Shown in pieces: positions 51,930 to 52,541 of a stretch of 52,541 bases of DNA. The notes below the pieces were generated by a model, which searched no databases, was not told where the DNA came from, and saw nothing but the letters and a program-made list of their open reading frames with translations. Location: NCBI RefSeq assembly GCF_014323705.1, contig NZ_JABVEC010000045.1, positions 1 through 52,541 on the forward strand, read 5' to 3'. The DNA is from Actinomadura alba. Its GTDB lineage: Bacteria > Actinomycetota > Actinomycetes > Streptosporangiales > Streptosporangiaceae. The position numbers and the translations under genes are program-made. Numbering within the stretch: the first letter of the stretch is position 1; every line of letters starts with the position of its first letter.

Positions 51930-52375
51930 CCCGGCCGTGGCCTCGCCCTGTTTTCCTGCCCGGTCTCGTCGATCGCCCCGATCACCAGGCCACCGCGCCG
52001 TCGGCGCCGCGCGGCCGCATCCAGGCCTTCCGCCGCGAACCGCCGTATCTCGCTCATCGCGGCGGACTCATCCCAGGCCGCTCGGTTCAGCAACCGCTGC
52101 GTCCGGTCCGGCGACCTGTCTCCGGCATGCTCGGCGATCGTCCACCCGTTCCGCTTCGGCAGCTCGCTGACCAGGGCCGACACGTACTTCCCCGCCTGCT
52201 GCCAGGTCCCGGTCCGGGCAAAGCACGACTTCAGCCGCTCCAGCAGCTCGATCTGTTTCCGGCGGGCCAGCCCCGCCCCTATCCTGGCAGCAGCAGCCGC
52301 CTTCGATTCTGTTGTCTTCACAAACACATGATCGTCAGGCGGCTGCGCCCATGAACGCGGACTCTCCCACTGCAT
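51926..52375 (-). CDS. IS701-family transposase, N-terminal part
   Basis: A 149-residue frame with the family's N-terminal domain (SCFARTGTWQQAGKYVSALVSELPKRNGWTIAEHAGD) and the first catalytic Asp in LVIGAIDETGQE. After GQE it shifts into NRARPRPG and stops. A -1 shift on the A4 run at 51951-51954 would instead give GQEKQGEATAGVKRQYMG, the normal continuation. The split is either programmed frameshifting or an inactivating one-base loss. Confidence 0.82.
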   Translation of the reverse strand: MQWESPRSWAQPPDDHVFVKTTESKAAAAARIGAGLARRKQIELLERLKSCFARTGTWQQAGKYVSALVSELPKRNGWTIAEHAGDRSPDRTQRLLNRAAWDESAAMSEIRRFAAEGLDAAARRRRRGGLVIGAIDETGQENRARPRPG

Positions 52376-52469
52376 CCCGCCAGGTCAAACCAACAATGGC
52401 GGCTGCCGTACTAGAACGTCATGCCCCTAGAAGAGCGATGTCCGCACGCGCAAGGAGATGTTCGGACGC

Positions 52470-52541
52470 TCAAGGGGCGGGCGGGCCGTCCCCGTACGCC
52501 AGCCCCTCGTACTCCACCCCTCGGTCCGCGCCGCGGAGCCC
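52470..52541 (-). CDS. Possible C-terminal end of a minus-strand gene
   Basis: From the right edge an open minus-strand frame of 23 codons ends at a TGA (52470-52472): GADRGVEYEGLAYGDGPPAP. Composition and codon third positions look coding, but it is too short to assign a family. Confidence 0.35.
   Translation of the reverse strand, partial: GLRGADRGVEYEGLAYGDGPPAP

Larger units (their letters stand above)
50904..52410 (-). mobile_element. IS701-family insertion sequence
   Basis: A 1507-base element. The ends TACGGCAGCCGCCA (50904-50917) and its reverse complement (52397-52410) match perfectly over 14 bases and imperfectly beyond. CTAG flanks both sides (50900-50903, 52411-52414), a four-base target duplication as used by IS701-type elements. 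The left CTAG borrows its C from the last base of the IS630 element, so this insertion is the younger. It carries a transposase split by a frameshift. Confidence 0.85.

Overview
The window is high-GC actinobacterial DNA, most likely from the Streptosporangiales. This is inferred from codon use, GTG starts, a ClpP1/ClpP2 pair, a DUF5302 protein, a PF04672 methyltransferase and a kinase fused to a solute-binding domain; no 16S or other taxonomic marker is present.

From about 0.3 to 37.6 kb the window is one long, mostly minus-strand housekeeping locus whose order matches the syntenic block known from Streptomyces. Read right to left it runs tig, clpP1, clpP2, clpX, valS, folC, a DUF4233 gene, ndk, mreB, mreC, mreD, mrdA, rodA, a TIGR03960 radical-SAM gene, a TIGR03936 gene, rng, rplU, rpmA, obg, proB, proA and nadD. 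It joins protein quality control, lateral cell-wall growth and sporulation (MreBCD, PBP2, RodA), RNA processing and ribosome assembly, proline synthesis and NAD synthesis. Lineage-specific genes interrupt it: a secreted GH3 glycosidase and an M48 protease between proA and nadD; a Trp-rich membrane protein made of 31-residue repeats between the radical-SAM pair; an MFS carrier between ndk and the DUF4233 gene; a FolC-like Mur-ligase paralogue and a methyltransferase between folC and valS; and a PGYGQQ-repeat membrane protein between valS and clpX.

From 37.8 to 43.2 kb lies a probable envelope-sensing pair: a lipoprotein combining a solute-binding domain with a von Willebrand A domain, and a 1032-residue Ser/Thr kinase whose extracellular half is a family-5 peptide-binding domain. 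A small DUF5302 gene follows.

From 43.2 to 49.5 kb is accessory DNA: an aldo/keto reductase, a two-gene unit of a PNK-like P-loop kinase and a Thg1-family 3'-5' polymerase (a candidate RNA-repair system, preceded by six 13-bp tandem repeats), a broken SEC-C gene, a DUF1152 gene, and a divergent SDR/LysR pair.

From 49.6 to 52.4 kb two insertion sequences are nested in a former terminator hairpin. An IS630-family element went in first, then an IS701-family element at its right edge; removing both restores a perfect 21-bp stem. The last 70 bases hold the probable end of a minus-strand gene.

Short in-frame tandem repeats, often of 15 bp, recur in unrelated genes and spacers across the window. 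No tRNA, rRNA or CRISPR array was seen.
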